This document shows, piece after piece, positions 54,357-64,000 of a stretch of 64,000 nt of DNA. The notes beneath the pieces are model-generated. The model saw nothing but the letters and a program-made list of their open reading frames with translations. It ran no database searches and was not told the DNA's origin. The DNA lies in NCBI RefSeq assembly GCF_023630705.1, contig NZ_JALQEM010000012.1, positions 176,802-240,801 of the forward strand. Reading direction: 5' to 3'. A program made the translations under genes and the position numbers. The number at the start of each line of letters is the position of its first letter. Position 1 is the stretch's first letter. The stretch is from Caballeronia sp. GAFFF1 (GTDB taxonomy: Bacteria > Pseudomonadota > Gammaproteobacteria > Burkholderiales > Burkholderiaceae).

Positions 54357-54688
54357 GTCGTGTTATGACTCATGACACGATTCGGGCCGCCGCGCCGCGA
54401 ATGTGTCAGCATTGACGTTCCTGCACTTTCGCGGATTGAAAGCCGCAAGCACTATCCGGGCGATGCGCCTTCGTTGCATCGCGTCGCCCGGCTGAAACAT
54501 CGAACGCGCATCGACACCGCGCGTTCGCGTCCTGCCGAAAGCCGCCGCGCCAGCATGAAACGGCTGCGCGGCCGCTCACACCCGGGCGCGGTGCCTTTAG
54601 CAAGGCACTGCGTTTGCTCGATGGTCCTGGTTGCCGCTGAGGCGCCCGTCGTGCCTCAGCGCGCTCTTCGCGAAAGGAGTCGTCGCTC
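54357..54688. other. Gene-free stretch between tas and tkt
   Basis: About 330 nt with no supportable gene. GACAC-g-ATTCG (54374-54384) pairs with CGAAT-GTGTC (54398-54407), a bulged 10-bp stem without a T-run, just behind tas. The tkt promoter must lie here. TTGACG near 54414 is a possible -35. Confidence 0.4.
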
Positions 54689-56779
54689 ATGTCTCAAGCA
54701 ACGCCGCAGTCCCAAGATCTGGATCGCCTCACGATCGACACGATCCGCACGCTGTCGATGGACGCCGTGCAGAAGGCCAACTCCGGCCACCCCGGCACGC
54801 CGATGGCGCTTGCCCCCGTTGCTTTCCATCTCTGGCAATACCATCTGCGCTACGACCCCGACGCGCCGCTCTGGCCGAACCGCGACCGCTTCGTGCTGTC
54901 GGTCGGGCACGCGTCTATGCTGCTGTATTCGCTGCTGCACCTCGCGGGCGTCAAGGAAGTGGACGAAAGCGGCAAGCCGACCGGCAACCCGGCCGTGTCG
55001 CTCGACGATATCAAGCAGTTCCGCCAGCTGGACAGCAAGACGCCCGGCCACCCGGAATTTCGTATGACCACCGGCGTGGAGACGACGACCGGCCCGCTCG
55101 GTCAGGGGCTCGGCAACAGCGTCGGCATGGCGATGGCCGCGCGCTGGAAGGAAGCGCACTTCAACAAGTCGGGCGCGCCGCTCTTCGACTACCGCGTCTA
55201 CGCGCTCTGCGGCGACGGCGACATGATGGAAGGCATCTCGCATGAAGCCGCATCGATCGCCGGGCACCTCAAGCTCTCGAATCTCATCTGGATCTACGAC
55301 AGCAACCGCGTGACGATCGAAGGCCACACCGACCTCGCGTACAGCGACGACGTCGAATCGCGCTTTCGCGGCTACAACTGGAACACGCTGCACGTCGACG
55401 ACGCCAACGACGCCAACGCCTTCGAAGCCGCGCTCAAGGAAGCGAAGGCGACGACCGACAAGCCGACGCTGATCGTCGTGAAGAGCATCATCGGCTGGGG
55501 CGCGCCGAACAAGCAGGACACGGCCGCGGCGCACGGCGAGGCGCTCGGCGACGAGGAAATCAAGCTCGCGAAGAAGTTCTACGGCTGGCCGGAAGACGCG
55601 CAGTTCCTCGTGCCCGACGGCGTCATGCAGCACTTCGCCGAAGGCATGGGCGCGCGCGGCAAGGCGGCGCATGCCGAGTGGAAGCAGCGCTTCGACGATT
55701 ACGAGAAGCAGAACCCCGATCTGGCGAAACAGCTCTGGCAGATGCTCGAATCGAAGCTGCCCGATGACTGGGACGCGGACATTCCGACGTTCGAGGCGGA
55801 CGCGAAGGGCATGGCGACGCGCGAATCGTCGGGCAAGGTGCTCAACGCCATCGCGAAGCGCATTCCGTGGATGATCGGCGGCGCGGCGGACCTCGCGCCA
55901 TCGACCAAGACGAATCTCAAGTTCGAAGGCGCGGGCAGCTTCGAGCACGACAACTACGCCGGGCGCAATCTGCACTTCGGCATTCGCGAGCACGGCATGG
56001 GCTCGGTTGCCAACGGGCTCGCGCTCTCGAACATGCGGCCGTTCGCGTCCACGTTCCTGATTTTCAGCGACTACATGAAGCCGCCGATCCGGCTCTCCGC
56101 GATCATGGAAGTGCCGGTCATCTACGTGTTCACGCACGATTCGATCGGCGTCGGCGAGGACGGCCCGACGCATCAGCCGATCGAGCAACTGGCTTCGCTG
56201 CGCGGCGTGCCGGGACTCTGTACGCTGCGCCCGGCCGATGCGAACGAAGTGAGCGAGGCGTGGCGCGTGGCGCTGTCGTTCCCGAAGGAGCCGTCGTGCA
56301 TCGTCGTCACGCGCCAGCCGCTGCCGACTTTCGATCGCACCAAGTTCGGGTCGGCCGAAGGCGTGCGGCGCGGAGCCTACGTGCTCGCCGATGCCGGGGG
56401 CGGCAAGAAGCCGGAAGTGCTGCTGCTCGCGACCGGCAGCGAAGTGTCGCTCTGCGTCGAGGCATGGGAAAAGCTCACGAGCGAGGGAATCGCGGCGCGC
56501 GTCGTGTCCATGCCGTCGTGGGACATCTTCGAGAAGCAGGACGACGCGTACAAGGACTCGGTGCTGCCGCCCGACGTGCATGCGCGCGTGGCCGTCGAAC
56601 AGGCAGCGACGCTCGGCTGGGACCGCTACGTGGGACGCTTCGGCGCGACCATCGTGATGCACACGTTCGGCGCGTCCGCGCCGCTGAAGGCGCTGAAGAC
56701 GAAGTTCGGCTTCACGCTCGAAGGCGTCTACGAAGCGGCGAAGAAGCAGATCGAGCGCGTCAAATCGGCCGGGGAGTGA
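54689..56779 (+). CDS. tkt: Transketolase
   Basis: Thiamine-diphosphate enzyme transferring two-carbon units in the pentose phosphate and Calvin cycles, 696 residues. N-terminal '[20 protein letters not shown]', thiamine motif '[21 protein letters not shown]', '[17 protein letters not shown]' of the pyrimidine domain with the conserved Glu, and '[20 protein letters not shown]' are all intact. AAAGGAG lies 10 nt before ATG 54689. gnd starts 5 nt after the stop, so two pentose-phosphate enzymes are co-encoded. Confidence 0.95.
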   Translation: MSQATPQSQDLDRLTIDTIRTLSMDAVQKANSGHPGTPMALAPVAFHLWQYHLRYDPDAPLWPNRDRFVLSVGHASMLLYSLLHLAGVKEVDESGKPTGNPAVSLDDIKQFRQLDSKTPGHPEFRMTTGVETTTGPLGQGLGNSVGMAMAARWKEAHFNKSGAPLFDYRVYALCGDGDMMEGISHEAASIAGHLKLSNLIWIYDSNRVTIEGHTDLAYSDDVESRFRGYNWNTLHVDDANDANAFEAALKEAKATTDKPTLIVVKSIIGWGAPNKQDTAAAHGEALGDEEIKLAKKFYGWPEDAQFLVPDGVMQHFAEGMGARGKAAHAEWKQRFDDYEKQNPDLAKQLWQMLESKLPDDWDADIPTFEADAKGMATRESSGKVLNAIAKRIPWMIGGAADLAPSTKTNLKFEGAGSFEHDNYAGRNLHFGIREHGMGSVANGLALSNMRPFASTFLIFSDYMKPPIRLSAIMEVPVIYVFTHDSIGVGEDGPTHQPIEQLASLRGVPGLCTLRPADANEVSEAWRVALSFPKEPSCIVVTRQPLPTFDRTKFGSAEGVRRGAYVLADAGGGKKPEVLLLATGSEVSLCVEAWEKLTSEGIAARVVSMPSWDIFEKQDDAYKDSVLPPDVHARVAVEQAATLGWDRYVGRFGATIVMHTFGASAPLKALKTKFGFTLEGVYEAAKKQIERVKSAGE

Positions 56780-56784
56780 TCGAC

Positions 56785-57765
56785 ATGCAGATCGGCATCG
56801 TAGGGCTAGGGCGCATGGGCGGCAACATCGGCCGCCGCCTGATGCGCGACGGACACGAATGCGTCGTATACGACCACAATCCGCAGGCCACCGACGCGCT
56901 CGCGAGCGAGGGCGCGACCGGCGCGAAGGACCTGGGCGATCTTGTTGCGAAGCTCGCCGCGCCGCGCGTCATCTGGCTGATGCTGCCTGCCGGCAAGATC
57001 ACCGAAGACACGCTTTCGGACCTGCACAAGATCCTGCAAGCGGACGATGTGGTGATCGACGGCGGCAACAGCTTTTACAAAGACGACATTCGCCGCGCCG
57101 CGCAGTTCAGGGTGCTGGGCGTGCATTACGTCGATGTCGGCACGTCGGGCGGCATCTGGGGCCTGGACCGCGGCTACTGCATGATGATCGGCGGCGACGA
57201 GGCCGTCGTGCGCCGGCTCGATCCGATCTTTGCGACGCTCGCGCCGGGACGCGGCGACATCCCCGCGACGCCCGGCCGCGAAGGACGCGATCCGCGCGTC
57301 GAGAACGGCTATATGTATTGCGGGCCGGTCGGATCGGGGCACTTCGTGAAGATGGTGCACAACGGCATCGAATACGGGCTGATGCAGGCGTACGCGGAAG
57401 GCTTCCACATTCTGAAGCACAAGGAATCGACGGACCTTCCCGAGAATGAGCGTTATTCGCTCGACCTCGCGGATATCGCGGAAGTGTGGCGGCGCGGCAG
57501 CGTGGTGTCGTCGTGGCTGCTGGACCTGACGGCGGGCGCGCTCGCGAGCGACGGCGGGCTCGAACACTTCTCGACCATCGTGGCGGACAGCGGCGAAGGG
57601 CGCTGGACGATCGAGGCGGCCATCGAGGAAGCCGTGCCCGCGCAGGTGCTCTCGGCGGCGCTGTACACGCGCTTCCGCTCCCGCGACGCGGATCTGTTCC
57701 CCGAGCGCATGCTGTCCGCGATGCGCTTCGGCTTCGGCGGCCATAAGGAGTTTCCGGCGAAGTGA
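56785..57765 (+). CDS. gnd: 6-phosphogluconate dehydrogenase, decarboxylating, short form
   Basis: Oxidative decarboxylation of 6-phosphogluconate to ribulose 5-phosphate. At 326 residues it is the short (GntZ/Gnd-like) form, about 140 residues shorter than E. coli Gnd. It has the Rossmann '[19 protein letters not shown]', '[10 protein letters not shown]', substrate motif '[14 protein letters not shown]' and catalytic Lys/Asn in '[14 protein letters not shown]'. GGGGAG precedes ATG 56785, 5 nt after tkt. The long in-frame extension upstream reads through tkt in another frame and is not protein. NAD versus NADP preference is not evident. Confidence 0.92.
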   Translation: MQIGIVGLGRMGGNIGRRLMRDGHECVVYDHNPQATDALASEGATGAKDLGDLVAKLAAPRVIWLMLPAGKITEDTLSDLHKILQADDVVIDGGNSFYKDDIRRAAQFRVLGVHYVDVGTSGGIWGLDRGYCMMIGGDEAVVRRLDPIFATLAPGRGDIPATPGREGRDPRVENGYMYCGPVGSGHFVKMVHNGIEYGLMQAYAEGFHILKHKESTDLPENERYSLDLADIAEVWRRGSVVSSWLLDLTAGALASDGGLEHFSTIVADSGEGRWTIEAAIEEAVPAQVLSAALYTRFRSRDADLFPERMLSAMRFGFGGHKEFPAK

Positions 57766-57785
57766 CGCGCTGAGCGTTCGGTTAG

Positions 57786-57820
57786 ACGGCGATGAACCGC
57801 GACGGTCCATCGCCGTTTTT
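57786..57820 (+). terminator. Terminator after gnd
   Basis: ACGGCGATG (57786-57794) pairs with CATCGCCGT (57808-57816) with a 13-nt loop, followed by TTTT. It abuts the stop of the convergent nodJ gene. Confidence 0.88.
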
Positions 57821-58668
57821 CATTTCATCATGCGACGGCGGAAAAGCCACGCGCAGATGAAGAACGGCAGCACGGCATAAGCGGCCAGCACGCCCGCGTG
57901 CAGCGCGAAACCGTCGAGCGGGCGGCCGAGCATCGCGGGGCGGATCAGTTCGACGGCGTGCACGAGCGGCAGCGCCTGCGTCACATGCTGCGCAAGCGCG
58001 GGTAACTGCGCGACCGGAAAGAAGACGCCGGAGAGCAGCAGCATCGGCGTGAGCGCGAGCGTCTGATAGAACATGAAGAAGTCGTAACTCGGCGCGATTG
58101 CCGTGACGATCATCGCGGTGCTCGCGAACGCCAGCCCGGTGAGGACGATAACCGGCAGCGCGAGCAGCATCGACGGAAAACTCGCGTAGCCGAGCGCGCC
58201 CGCGACCAGCATGATTGCGACGCCCGAGAGCACCGACTTGCTCGCGGCCCAGACCACTTCGCCGAGCACGATATCGCCGAGCGTGAGCGGCGTGTGCATG
58301 ATCGCTTCCCACGTGCGCTGCACATGCATGCGCGAGAAGCCGGAGTACATCGCTTCGAAGCTCGCGGACATCATCACGCTGGAGGCCACCGTGCCCGCGG
58401 CGAGAAACGTGATATACGACACGCCCTCGACGTGGCCGACCATCAGCCCGAGACCGAGTCCGAGGCCGAACAAATAGATCATCGGGTCGGCGAGGTTGCC
58501 GATCATCGAGGCGACCGCGAGTTTCTTCCAGACGAGGTAATTGCGCCGCCAGACGGACATCCAGTGCGTTGCGTTCGCGGGTAGCGCATTCGTGAACGGC
58601 GCGGCGTCGCGCGGTTGCGTCTCGCCAGGTTTTTTGCGTGCGACGCGCGGTTGATCGAAGGTTTCCAT
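57820..58668 (-). CDS. nodJ: ABC-2 type exporter permease (NodJ family)
   Basis: 282-residue inner-membrane permease with six hydrophobic helices of the ABC-2 type. '[39 protein letters not shown]' and '[21 protein letters not shown]' are typical of the NodJ/DrrB branch found throughout Burkholderiaceae. Starts 5 nt after the ATPase gene. In rhizobia the pair exports Nod factors; here the cargo is unknown and the name reflects family only. An alternative is a daunorubicin-type resistance exporter. Confidence 0.9.
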   Translation of the reverse strand: METFDQPRVARKKPGETQPRDAAPFTNALPANATHWMSVWRRNYLVWKKLAVASMIGNLADPMIYLFGLGLGLGLMVGHVEGVSYITFLAAGTVASSVMMSASFEAMYSGFSRMHVQRTWEAIMHTPLTLGDIVLGEVVWAASKSVLSGVAIMLVAGALGYASFPSMLLALPVIVLTGLAFASTAMIVTAIAPSYDFFMFYQTLALTPMLLLSGVFFPVAQLPALAQHVTQALPLVHAVELIRPAMLGRPLDGFALHAGVLAAYAVLPFFICAWLFRRRMMK

Positions 58669-58673
58669 CGCGA

Positions 58674-59627
58674 TTAGTCCACCATTTCCCGCCCGGTCAG
58701 GCGCAAGAAAACATCTTCCAGATTCGCCGGACGATGCAGATAGCGCACGCCCTCGCGCCCCTTGACGCGCGCGTGCACGGCTTGCGGATCATCGACGTAG
58801 CAAAAAAGCGTCTCGCCGCTCACTTCCATGCGCTCGACGAGGGGTTGCAGTTCGGCGGCCAGCGCCTGCGGGTCGGGGCCGTAGATCTCGATCACGTCCG
58901 AGCCGATCACCGACGCGATCAGGTCGCGCGGACGGCCTTCGGCAATCTTCCGGCCTTCCTCGATGACGCAGACGCGGTCGCACAGGCGCTCGGCTTCTTC
59001 CATGAAATGCGTCGTGAGCAGCATGGTCTTGCCGCGCGCAAGCAGGGAGCGCAGACGTTCCCATATGAGATGACGCACCTGAGGATCGAGACCGGTCGTC
59101 GGTTCGTCCATGATCAGCACGTCGGGATCGTTGACGAGGGCGCGCGCCAAGGTCAGCCGCCGCTTCATGCCGCCGGACAATTCGCCGACGCGCGCATCCG
59201 CCTTATTCTCGAGCCGCGCGAATTCAAGCAGCGACGGCACGAGCGCGTCCATGCGCGCGCCGGCGATACCGAAGTAGCGGCCGAAGACGACGAGGTTCTC
59301 GCGTACGCTGAAGTCGGGATCGAGGTTGTCGAACTGCGGCACGACGCCGACGCGTTCGCGGGCAAAACGCGCGCGCGACGGCACCGGTTCGCCGACGAGC
59401 CGAATGGTTCCATGGTCGGGCGACGTCATGCCGAGCAGCATCCGGAGCGTCGTCGTTTTGCCCGCGCCGTTGGGTCCGAGCAGGCCGAAGCATTCGCCGG
59501 GGCGCACGTCGAACGAGAGGCCGTCGACGACGTTCTTCGCGCCGTAGCTTTTTATGACTTCGCTGAATTCGATGGCGGGCGCGACGGCCGATTCGGGGGC
59601 GTGCTCGCGCGTGGTGCGCTGTGTCAT
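58674..59627 (-). CDS. nodI: ABC exporter ATP-binding protein (NodI family)
   Basis: 317-residue ATPase. Walker A '[16 protein letters not shown]', Q-loop '[12 protein letters not shown]', signature [16 protein letters not shown], Walker B '[16 protein letters not shown]' and H-loop '[16 protein letters not shown]', then a C-terminal regulatory segment ('[24 protein letters not shown]'), as in the NodI/DrrA group. AGGA lies 5 nt before ATG 59627. Partner of the adjacent permease. Confidence 0.92.
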   Translation of the reverse strand: MTQRTTREHAPESAVAPAIEFSEVIKSYGAKNVVDGLSFDVRPGECFGLLGPNGAGKTTTLRMLLGMTSPDHGTIRLVGEPVPSRARFARERVGVVPQFDNLDPDFSVRENLVVFGRYFGIAGARMDALVPSLLEFARLENKADARVGELSGGMKRRLTLARALVNDPDVLIMDEPTTGLDPQVRHLIWERLRSLLARGKTMLLTTHFMEEAERLCDRVCVIEEGRKIAEGRPRDLIASVIGSDVIEIYGPDPQALAAELQPLVERMEVSGETLFCYVDDPQAVHARVKGREGVRYLHRPANLEDVFLRLTGREMVD

Positions 59628-59924
59628 GCGTTTCCTGCGGGGGAAAGTTCAGCGAGCTAGTGTAATGGAATGCACCGGCGCGGCGCTTGCGCGGGCAGAA
59701 GCGGTGCGGCGGGCGAGTCGTTCGAGCATACGGAAAGCCGCCAAGCCTTATGCGACGGGCTTTGACGCAGTCTGGCACGCGGCCCGCTAGTCATGAGCCG
59801 AAGGGCGGTGCGCGTTCGGCGCGCTATTGCGTGAAGTTAGCGTTTTCCATCGTTGCCACGTCTGGCGCGGCACAGGATCATGAAGTTACGCCGCAGTCAA
59901 TCTGCGATGCGGCAGGGAGGCATC

Positions 59925-60434
59925 ATGACAAGCTACAGAAAGATTCTGCTGTGCTACGACGGTTCCAGAGAAGGCCGCAAGGCGCTGCGCCAGGGCGCGA
60001 ATCTCGCGCTCGACCTCAACGCGGAAACGCACGTGCTCGCAGTGGTCGACATGCGGTCGAGCATCGCGCAGAGCGCCGGATTGCTGACGGATATGGCCTG
60101 CGGGCGCTTCGAAGACGCGGCGCGCGATATCTTGCAGGAAGGTGTCGAGTGGCTGCGCGAACGTGGCCTGTCGGCGCAGGGGCACTTCGCGTTCGGTCAT
60201 CCGATCGACGAAATAGCAGCGCTGGCCGACAGCCTCAAGGTCGATCTCGTCGTGGTCGGGCACCGCTGCCGCAGCGGGCTCGCTCGTTGGTGGATGGGCG
60301 CGGGGAACACGCCTTTGCTCGACCGCGTGTCGTGCAGCATTCTGGTTGCCGTCTGTCAGGCAGGCGAATCGGCGGAAGCGGAAGATGCCGCTGCGTATGC
60401 CGCGAAGCCCGCGAAGGCCGAAGCGGGCGCCTGA
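59925..60434 (+). CDS. Universal stress protein family (UspA fold)
   Basis: 169 residues. The first 135 form the Usp fold, from 'YRKILLCYDGSREGRKALRQGANLA' to 'DLVVVGHRCRSGLARWWMGAGNTPLLDRVSCSILVA', where the G-x2-G-x9-G(S/T) ATP motif is altered (GHRCRSGLARWW), so ATP binding is uncertain. The C-terminus is an Ala/Glu/Lys tail. GGGAGG before ATG 59925 sets the start. Single gene. Confidence 0.87.
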   Translation: MTSYRKILLCYDGSREGRKALRQGANLALDLNAETHVLAVVDMRSSIAQSAGLLTDMACGRFEDAARDILQEGVEWLRERGLSAQGHFAFGHPIDEIAALADSLKVDLVVVGHRCRSGLARWWMGAGNTPLLDRVSCSILVAVCQAGESAEAEDAAAYAAKPAKAEAGA

Positions 60435-60459
60435 GCGTGAATGGCTGACGAGCGGCGCG

Positions 60460-61053
60460 TCAGCCGTTGAGGTCGACGGCGACGAGCTTCCACGACACCA
60501 GACCGCTGCGGTGAAATATGGCGGAATAACGGGCATCGCCTGCGCCGTGCTGGTACGTCACGACGAACGTGTTGATGCCGCGATAGCCGGCCGTCGTCTG
60601 CGGCGGTTGCGGAGCCGAATTAGACGAGCTCGCGGACGCGCTCGCCGGCGCGGACGCGGTCGCATCGGCTTGGCCGGCCGCGGGCGGACGTTCGCCGGGA
60701 TTGCCGCGCGGCGGTATGCCGTTCAGGATGGCGGCGACTCCGTCCGGCGTCGCATACGAATCGACGAGCGGGCCGACCAGCGCCGCGCCGATCATCGCGC
60801 CGATGATTGCGAGCGGGTTGCCGCTCTTCTGCACATCGATGCGCCGCGTGAGCAGCGCGGCGATCTGATCCTTCAAACTGGCGCGCAACGCGGGAAAATC
60901 GACGTATTCGTTGACCGTTTGGGCGTCTCGCGCGTCGGCGGCGCGCTTGACGCGGTCCAGCACGATATACGGCGACGCGTAGACGAAGCCGAGCGCCGCG
61001 GCAAGCAATACGGCGGCGAGCGTGGCGACAACGAAACGGGCGGTGCGGGACAT
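60460..61053 (-). CDS. DUF2939 family membrane-anchored protein
   Basis: 197 residues. One N-terminal hydrophobic helix ('FVVATLAAVLLAAALGFVYA', about 7-26) precedes a soluble domain with 'SPYIVLDRVKRAADARDAQTVNEYVDFPALRASLKDQIAA', the DUF2939 motif, and ends 'FHRSGLVSWKLVAVDLNG'. Anchored with the domain in the periplasm. Function unknown. A Ser/Ala-rich stretch interrupts the middle. Confidence 0.85.
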   Translation of the reverse strand: MSRTARFVVATLAAVLLAAALGFVYASPYIVLDRVKRAADARDAQTVNEYVDFPALRASLKDQIAALLTRRIDVQKSGNPLAIIGAMIGAALVGPLVDSYATPDGVAAILNGIPPRGNPGERPPAAGQADATASAPASASASSSNSAPQPPQTTAGYRGINTFVVTYQHGAGDARYSAIFHRSGLVSWKLVAVDLNG

Positions 61054-61144
61054 GAGACGGCCAAGCCTTAGCGGAGGTCAGTGCAGGATTGACCGCGCCG
61101 ACGCCCGATAGATTCCTCGGCCGCAACCCCGACCCACAGCCAGT

Positions 61145-61483
61145 TCACGCCACCGTTCCGCCCGTGAGACCGGCGCGCTCTTCGTCGATGCAGCGGTCGA
61201 TCATGCGCGACACTTCGCTGATCTTGCCGACCATAATCAGCCGCGACTCGCTCCGATACACGCGCACAGGAGTACTGCGCGGCGGCTCCGCGTGGACCGT
61301 CTGCGTCAACGATACGCGCGCGAAGGCAGGCTGGCGAGACGGCAGCGCGGGCATGGAGTCGAAGAGATCCGGCGCAGTCTCGGCCCGCAAAGGCGCCGCG
61401 CCGCCGCAAGGAATCAACGCACGCAGATGACGCAGACGGCCGAACTGGCGAAAGGGCAGCAAACGGGCAAAACGTTCCATCAT
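61145..61483 (-). CDS. Unknown protein downstream of lexA
   Basis: About 112 residues from ATG 61483, or 111 from ATG 61480. Basic N-terminus, low-complexity middle and a C-terminal 'VRVYRSESRLIMVGKISEVSRMIDRCIDEERAGL' that looks like a folded helix-strand unit. No family recognised. It lies 137 nt behind lexA on the same strand without an obvious terminator between, so it may be co-transcribed and DNA-damage inducible. Distance also allows its own promoter. Confidence 0.6.
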   Translation of the reverse strand: MMERFARLLPFRQFGRLRHLRALIPCGGAAPLRAETAPDLFDSMPALPSRQPAFARVSLTQTVHAEPPRSTPVRVYRSESRLIMVGKISEVSRMIDRCIDEERAGLTGGTVA

Positions 61484-61620
61484 GACTCTCCAGACGATAG
61501 GACGCACCGCGGCATGCCGCGAGCGGCTGCCGTCCGTGCTAGATGTACTCGAAACGCGCCGCGTCTTGCGTGGCGTGAAGAGACGCACAGCGACGCTTGA
61601 ACGCGCGCTGCCGCCGCTGA

Positions 61621-62289
61621 CTAGAATTCGCCCGAGCGGATCAGGCCCACTGCAATGCCTTCCAGCGCGAAGTCTCCGCTACCGGACCGCACGAAAATAT
61701 TCTCGTAGTCCGGGTTCTCCGCGATGAGCTCAACGCCGTCGGGACGACGCTTCCAACGCTTGACCGTGACGTCGTCGCCGAGTCGCGCAACGACGATTTG
61801 TCCGTCCTTCGCCTCGGTGCGTTTCTGAACGGCGAGCAGGTCACCGTCCAGAATGCCGGCGTCGCGCATCGACAAGCCGCGCACTTTCAGCAGATAGTCG
61901 GGCTTGCTGGAGAAGAGCGCGGGATCGCACGCGTAGTGCTGCGAGATATGCTCCTGCGCCAGGATGGGACTGCCCGCCGCCACACGGCCCACGAGCGGCA
62001 ACGAGAGCTGCATGATGCTTGCGTGCGGCAACGTGAACTGGTGCGGAACGTCTTCGGACCGGCCTGCGTCGCCAATCAGCCGGATGCCGCGCGACGAACC
62101 CGCCGCCAGCTCGATGACGCCCTTACGCGCCAGTGCCCGGAGATGCTCCTCCGCAGAATTCGCGGAGCTGAAGCCGAGCTCAGCGGCAATCTCCGCGCGG
62201 GTCGGCGGGAAGCCGGTGCGCTCGATTGCGCGCTGAAGCAGTTCGAAGACCTGCTGCTGACGCGCGGTAAGTTTTGAGGTTCTGGTCAC
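61621..62289 (-). CDS. lexA: SOS repressor LexA
   Basis: 222-residue repressor. N-terminal winged helix ('[37 protein letters not shown]'), self-cleavage site Ala105-Gly106 in 'GRVAAGSP', catalytic Ser140 ('GLSMRDAG') and Lys177 ('DDVTVKRW'). No ATG fits. A TTG further out would lie inside an SOS box, while GTG 62289 has GAGAGG upstream and leaves both boxes in the promoter, so GTG is chosen. Two SOS boxes (62310 and 62330) show autoregulation. Confidence 0.94.
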   Translation of the reverse strand: MTRTSKLTARQQQVFELLQRAIERTGFPPTRAEIAAELGFSSANSAEEHLRALARKGVIELAAGSSRGIRLIGDAGRSEDVPHQFTLPHASIMQLSLPLVGRVAAGSPILAQEHISQHYACDPALFSSKPDYLLKVRGLSMRDAGILDGDLLAVQKRTEAKDGQIVVARLGDDVTVKRWKRRPDGVELIAENPDYENIFVRSGSGDFALEGIAVGLIRSGEF

Positions 62290-62309
62290 TGGCTCGGGCC
62301 TCTCGTGCA

Positions 62310-62345
62310 CTGTATGGATCAACAGATGACTGTATTTTTATACAG
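62310..62345 (-). promoter_or_regulatory. Two LexA (SOS) boxes before lexA
   Basis: CTGTATGGATCAACAG (62310-62325) and CTGTATTTTTATACAG (62330-62345) both match CTGT-N8-ACAG. The second is a full palindrome-like match. They are four bases apart, 21 nt from the lexA GTG, the usual arrangement for autoregulated lexA. Confidence 0.93.
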
Positions 62346-62537
62346 TATCTCGCGCTTTTCAAGCATTACTTTAAGTTCAGCTCGAAACCGCAACACGCGC
62401 CAACGTCCGGCCGCATGAGAGCATCGACCGCCGTCTTTAGCAGCTTTGGATATAAAAGACTGAAAAACGATTATTTCTGTTCATATAGACCCGCCGATAG
62501 ACTGATTCCGTCAATTGGATAAGAAGGAGAACGGGGA

Positions 62538-63584
62538 ATGCAAAGCATCAAAGCGGGATTGGGGACCAGAGCACGCAAAGCGCTGACCGCGCTTGCGCTG
62601 ACGGCGGCGGGCATCGGCGCGATCGTCGCCACGAGCACGCAAGCACACGCGCAGACGTCGTTTCTGAATGTGTCGTACGACCCCACGCGCGAGCTCTATC
62701 AGGACTTCAATCAGGCATTCGCCAAGAAGTGGAAAGCCGAAACGGGGAAGACCGTCACGTTCAAGCAGTCGCACGGCGGCTCGGGCGGACAGGCGCGCGC
62801 GGTAATCGACGGCCTGCAGGCGGATGTCGTGACGCTCGCGCTCGCCTACGACATCGACGCGCTCGCGGGCAAAGGGCTGGTGGCCCCGGACTGGCAGAAG
62901 CGGCTGCCGGATAACGCCTCGCCTTACACGTCGACGATCGTGTTCCTCGTGCGCAAGGGCAACCCGAAGCACATCAAGGACTGGGACGATCTCACGAAGC
63001 AGGGCGTCTCAATCGTCACGCCGAACCCGAAAACGTCGGGCGGGGCGCGCTGGAACTATCTTGCGGCCTGGGCCTACGCTCAGCACAAGCCGGGCGGCAA
63101 TGAGCAAACCGCGAAGGACTTCGTCGCGAAGCTGTACAAGAACGCGGGCGTGCTCGACTCCGGCGCGCGCGGCGCTACGACGAGCTTCGTGCAGCGCGGC
63201 CAGGGCGACGTGCTGATCGCGTGGGAGAACGAGGCGTTTCTTTCGCTGAAGGAGTTCGGTCCGGACAAGTTCGAGATCGTGGTGCCTTCGGTGAGCATTC
63301 TGGCCGAGCCGCCCGTCGCGGTGGTGGACAAGGTCGTCGACAAGCACGGCACGCGCAAGCTCGCCGAGGCGTATCTGAAGTATCTGTACAGCGACGAAGG
63401 CCAGCAGATCGCCGCGCGCAACTTCTATCGTCCGCGCTCGGACAAGGTGCCGGCCGACCTCACGAAGCAGTTTCCGAAGATCAAGCTCTACACCATCGAC
63501 GACACGTTCGGCGGCTGGACCAAGGCGCAGAAGACGCATTTCGCAGATGGCGGCGTGTTCGACTCGATCTATCAGCCGCAATAA
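62538..63584 (+). CDS. sbp: Sulfate/thiosulfate ABC transporter periplasmic binding protein
   Basis: 348-residue binding protein. Signal peptide ([24 protein letters not shown]) precedes '[19 protein letters not shown]', '[35 protein letters not shown]' and '[21 protein letters not shown]', the sulfate-coordinating Sbp motifs in order. ATG 62538 is preceded by AAGGAGAACGGGGA. It starts the sulfate operon and is followed by cysT. CysB control is expected but no site could be named. Confidence 0.94.
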   Translation: MQSIKAGLGTRARKALTALALTAAGIGAIVATSTQAHAQTSFLNVSYDPTRELYQDFNQAFAKKWKAETGKTVTFKQSHGGSGGQARAVIDGLQADVVTLALAYDIDALAGKGLVAPDWQKRLPDNASPYTSTIVFLVRKGNPKHIKDWDDLTKQGVSIVTPNPKTSGGARWNYLAAWAYAQHKPGGNEQTAKDFVAKLYKNAGVLDSGARGATTSFVQRGQGDVLIAWENEAFLSLKEFGPDKFEIVVPSVSILAEPPVAVVDKVVDKHGTRKLAEAYLKYLYSDEGQQIAARNFYRPRSDKVPADLTKQFPKIKLYTIDDTFGGWTKAQKTHFADGGVFDSIYQPQ

Positions 63585-63701
63585 GAGCCGCAGTAAGCGC
63601 AAAACGTAAGAAAACCGAAGCGGCGCGCCATGACGCCGCCGGTCACACAAGCATTCGATGACACGCGCTCCCCGGCGCACTGGAACAGGACGTAAGCAAG
63701 G

Positions 63702-64000
63702 ATGACGACTTTCACTTTGCGCAAGCCGAGCGCGCTACCGGGCTTCGGCCTGACGCTCGGCATCACGCTGGCGTATTTGAGCCTCGTGGTGTTGATACCG
63801 CTCGCCGCCACGTTCGCGAAGACGGCGACGCTCGATTGGGCGCAGTTCGCGCGCGCGGTGACATCGCCGCGCGTGCTGGCGTCGTATCGGCTGACCTTCG
63901 GCGCGGCGCTCGGCGGGGCGCTCCTCAACGCGGTATTCGGCTTTCTCGTCGCGTGGGTGCTCGTGCGCTATACCTTTCCGATGAAGCGTATTGTGGATGC
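63702..64000 (+). CDS. cysT: Sulfate ABC transporter permease CysT (partial at window end)
   Basis: First 99 residues only; the frame runs off the right edge. MTTFTLRKPSALPGFGLTLGI then a membrane helix (AYLSLVVLIPLAATFA), and 'SPRVLASYRLTFGAALGGALLNAVFGFLVAWVLVRY' match CysT/CysU. AAGG lies just before ATG 63702, 117 nt after sbp. Confidence 0.9.
   Translation, partial: MTTFTLRKPSALPGFGLTLGITLAYLSLVVLIPLAATFAKTATLDWAQFARAVTSPRVLASYRLTFGAALGGALLNAVFGFLVAWVLVRYTFPMKRIVD

Noticed and set aside
55867..56784. Upstream in-frame extension of gnd through tkt
   Set aside because: It reads through transketolase in another frame. A ribosome-binding site and the Rossmann start MQIGIVGLG lie at 56785.
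57820..59627. Nod-factor export or symbiosis island
   Set aside because: nodI/nodJ family members are common housekeeping exporters in Burkholderiaceae. No nodABC or nif genes are present.

Overview
The window reads as a chromosomal segment of a high-G+C betaproteobacterium of the Burkholderia/Paraburkholderia/Caballeronia group. This rests on gene content and order (complete urate-to-glyoxylate operon, nodI/nodJ-type ABC exporter, DUF2252, mscL, glgX, LexA type) and on strong GC3 coding bias. No species can be fixed from the sequence alone.

Layout. 1-5948: end of an unknown gene, then a ddpXABCDF-like operon (D-Ala-D-Ala dipeptidase plus dipeptide ABC importer). 6201-8121: coupled DUF1992 gene, tadA and ldcA. 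8420-17778: purine-ring catabolism. It holds a GntR regulator, a strongly structured leader, an NCS1 transporter, an allantoin/hydantoin racemase, puuE, uraD, alc and allA on +, then ltaE, and puuD and uraH on -. Together they cover urate to 5-hydroxyisourate to OHCU to allantoin to allantoate to ureidoglycolate to glyoxylate plus two urea. 18245-25942: 8-oxoguanine-deaminase-like amidohydrolase, a degenerate copy of its 3' end, a LysR regulator and a BMP-type nucleoside/purine ABC importer. 26102-27980: a lower-G+C minus-strand cassette of a small ORF, a PAAR protein, an M35-type zinc peptidase and a signal-peptide protein, which looks like an orphan type VI secretion effector module. 28379-34241: dodecin, unknown gene, mscL, DUF2252 and glgX. 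34283-36953: TPR membrane protein, PspA/IM30 and a ribbon-helix-helix protein. 37497-41412: class A penicillin-binding protein, then pccA, copC and a DUF2946 gene for periplasmic copper. 41617: initiator tRNA. 41882-48380: small stress or unknown genes, a TetR regulator with an acyl-CoA hydratase/hydrolase, and dusA. 48508: tRNA-His. 49043-51505: zinc-ribbon protein and small unknown genes. 51653-57765: DHA2-type MFS exporter, tas, tkt and a short-form gnd. 57820-64000: nodJ, nodI, universal stress protein, DUF2939 gene, unknown gene, lexA with two SOS boxes, sbp and the start of cysT.

The most unusual observations are (i) a 60-nt hairpin with an asymmetric internal bulge in the leader of the NCS1 transporter, which resembles the xanthine/uric-acid-sensing NMT1 RNA class in architecture and gene context, (ii) the orphan PAAR/M35 cassette, and (iii) the decayed partial duplication behind the 8-oxoguanine deaminase gene. 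All functions are assigned by reading motifs. No database search was possible.
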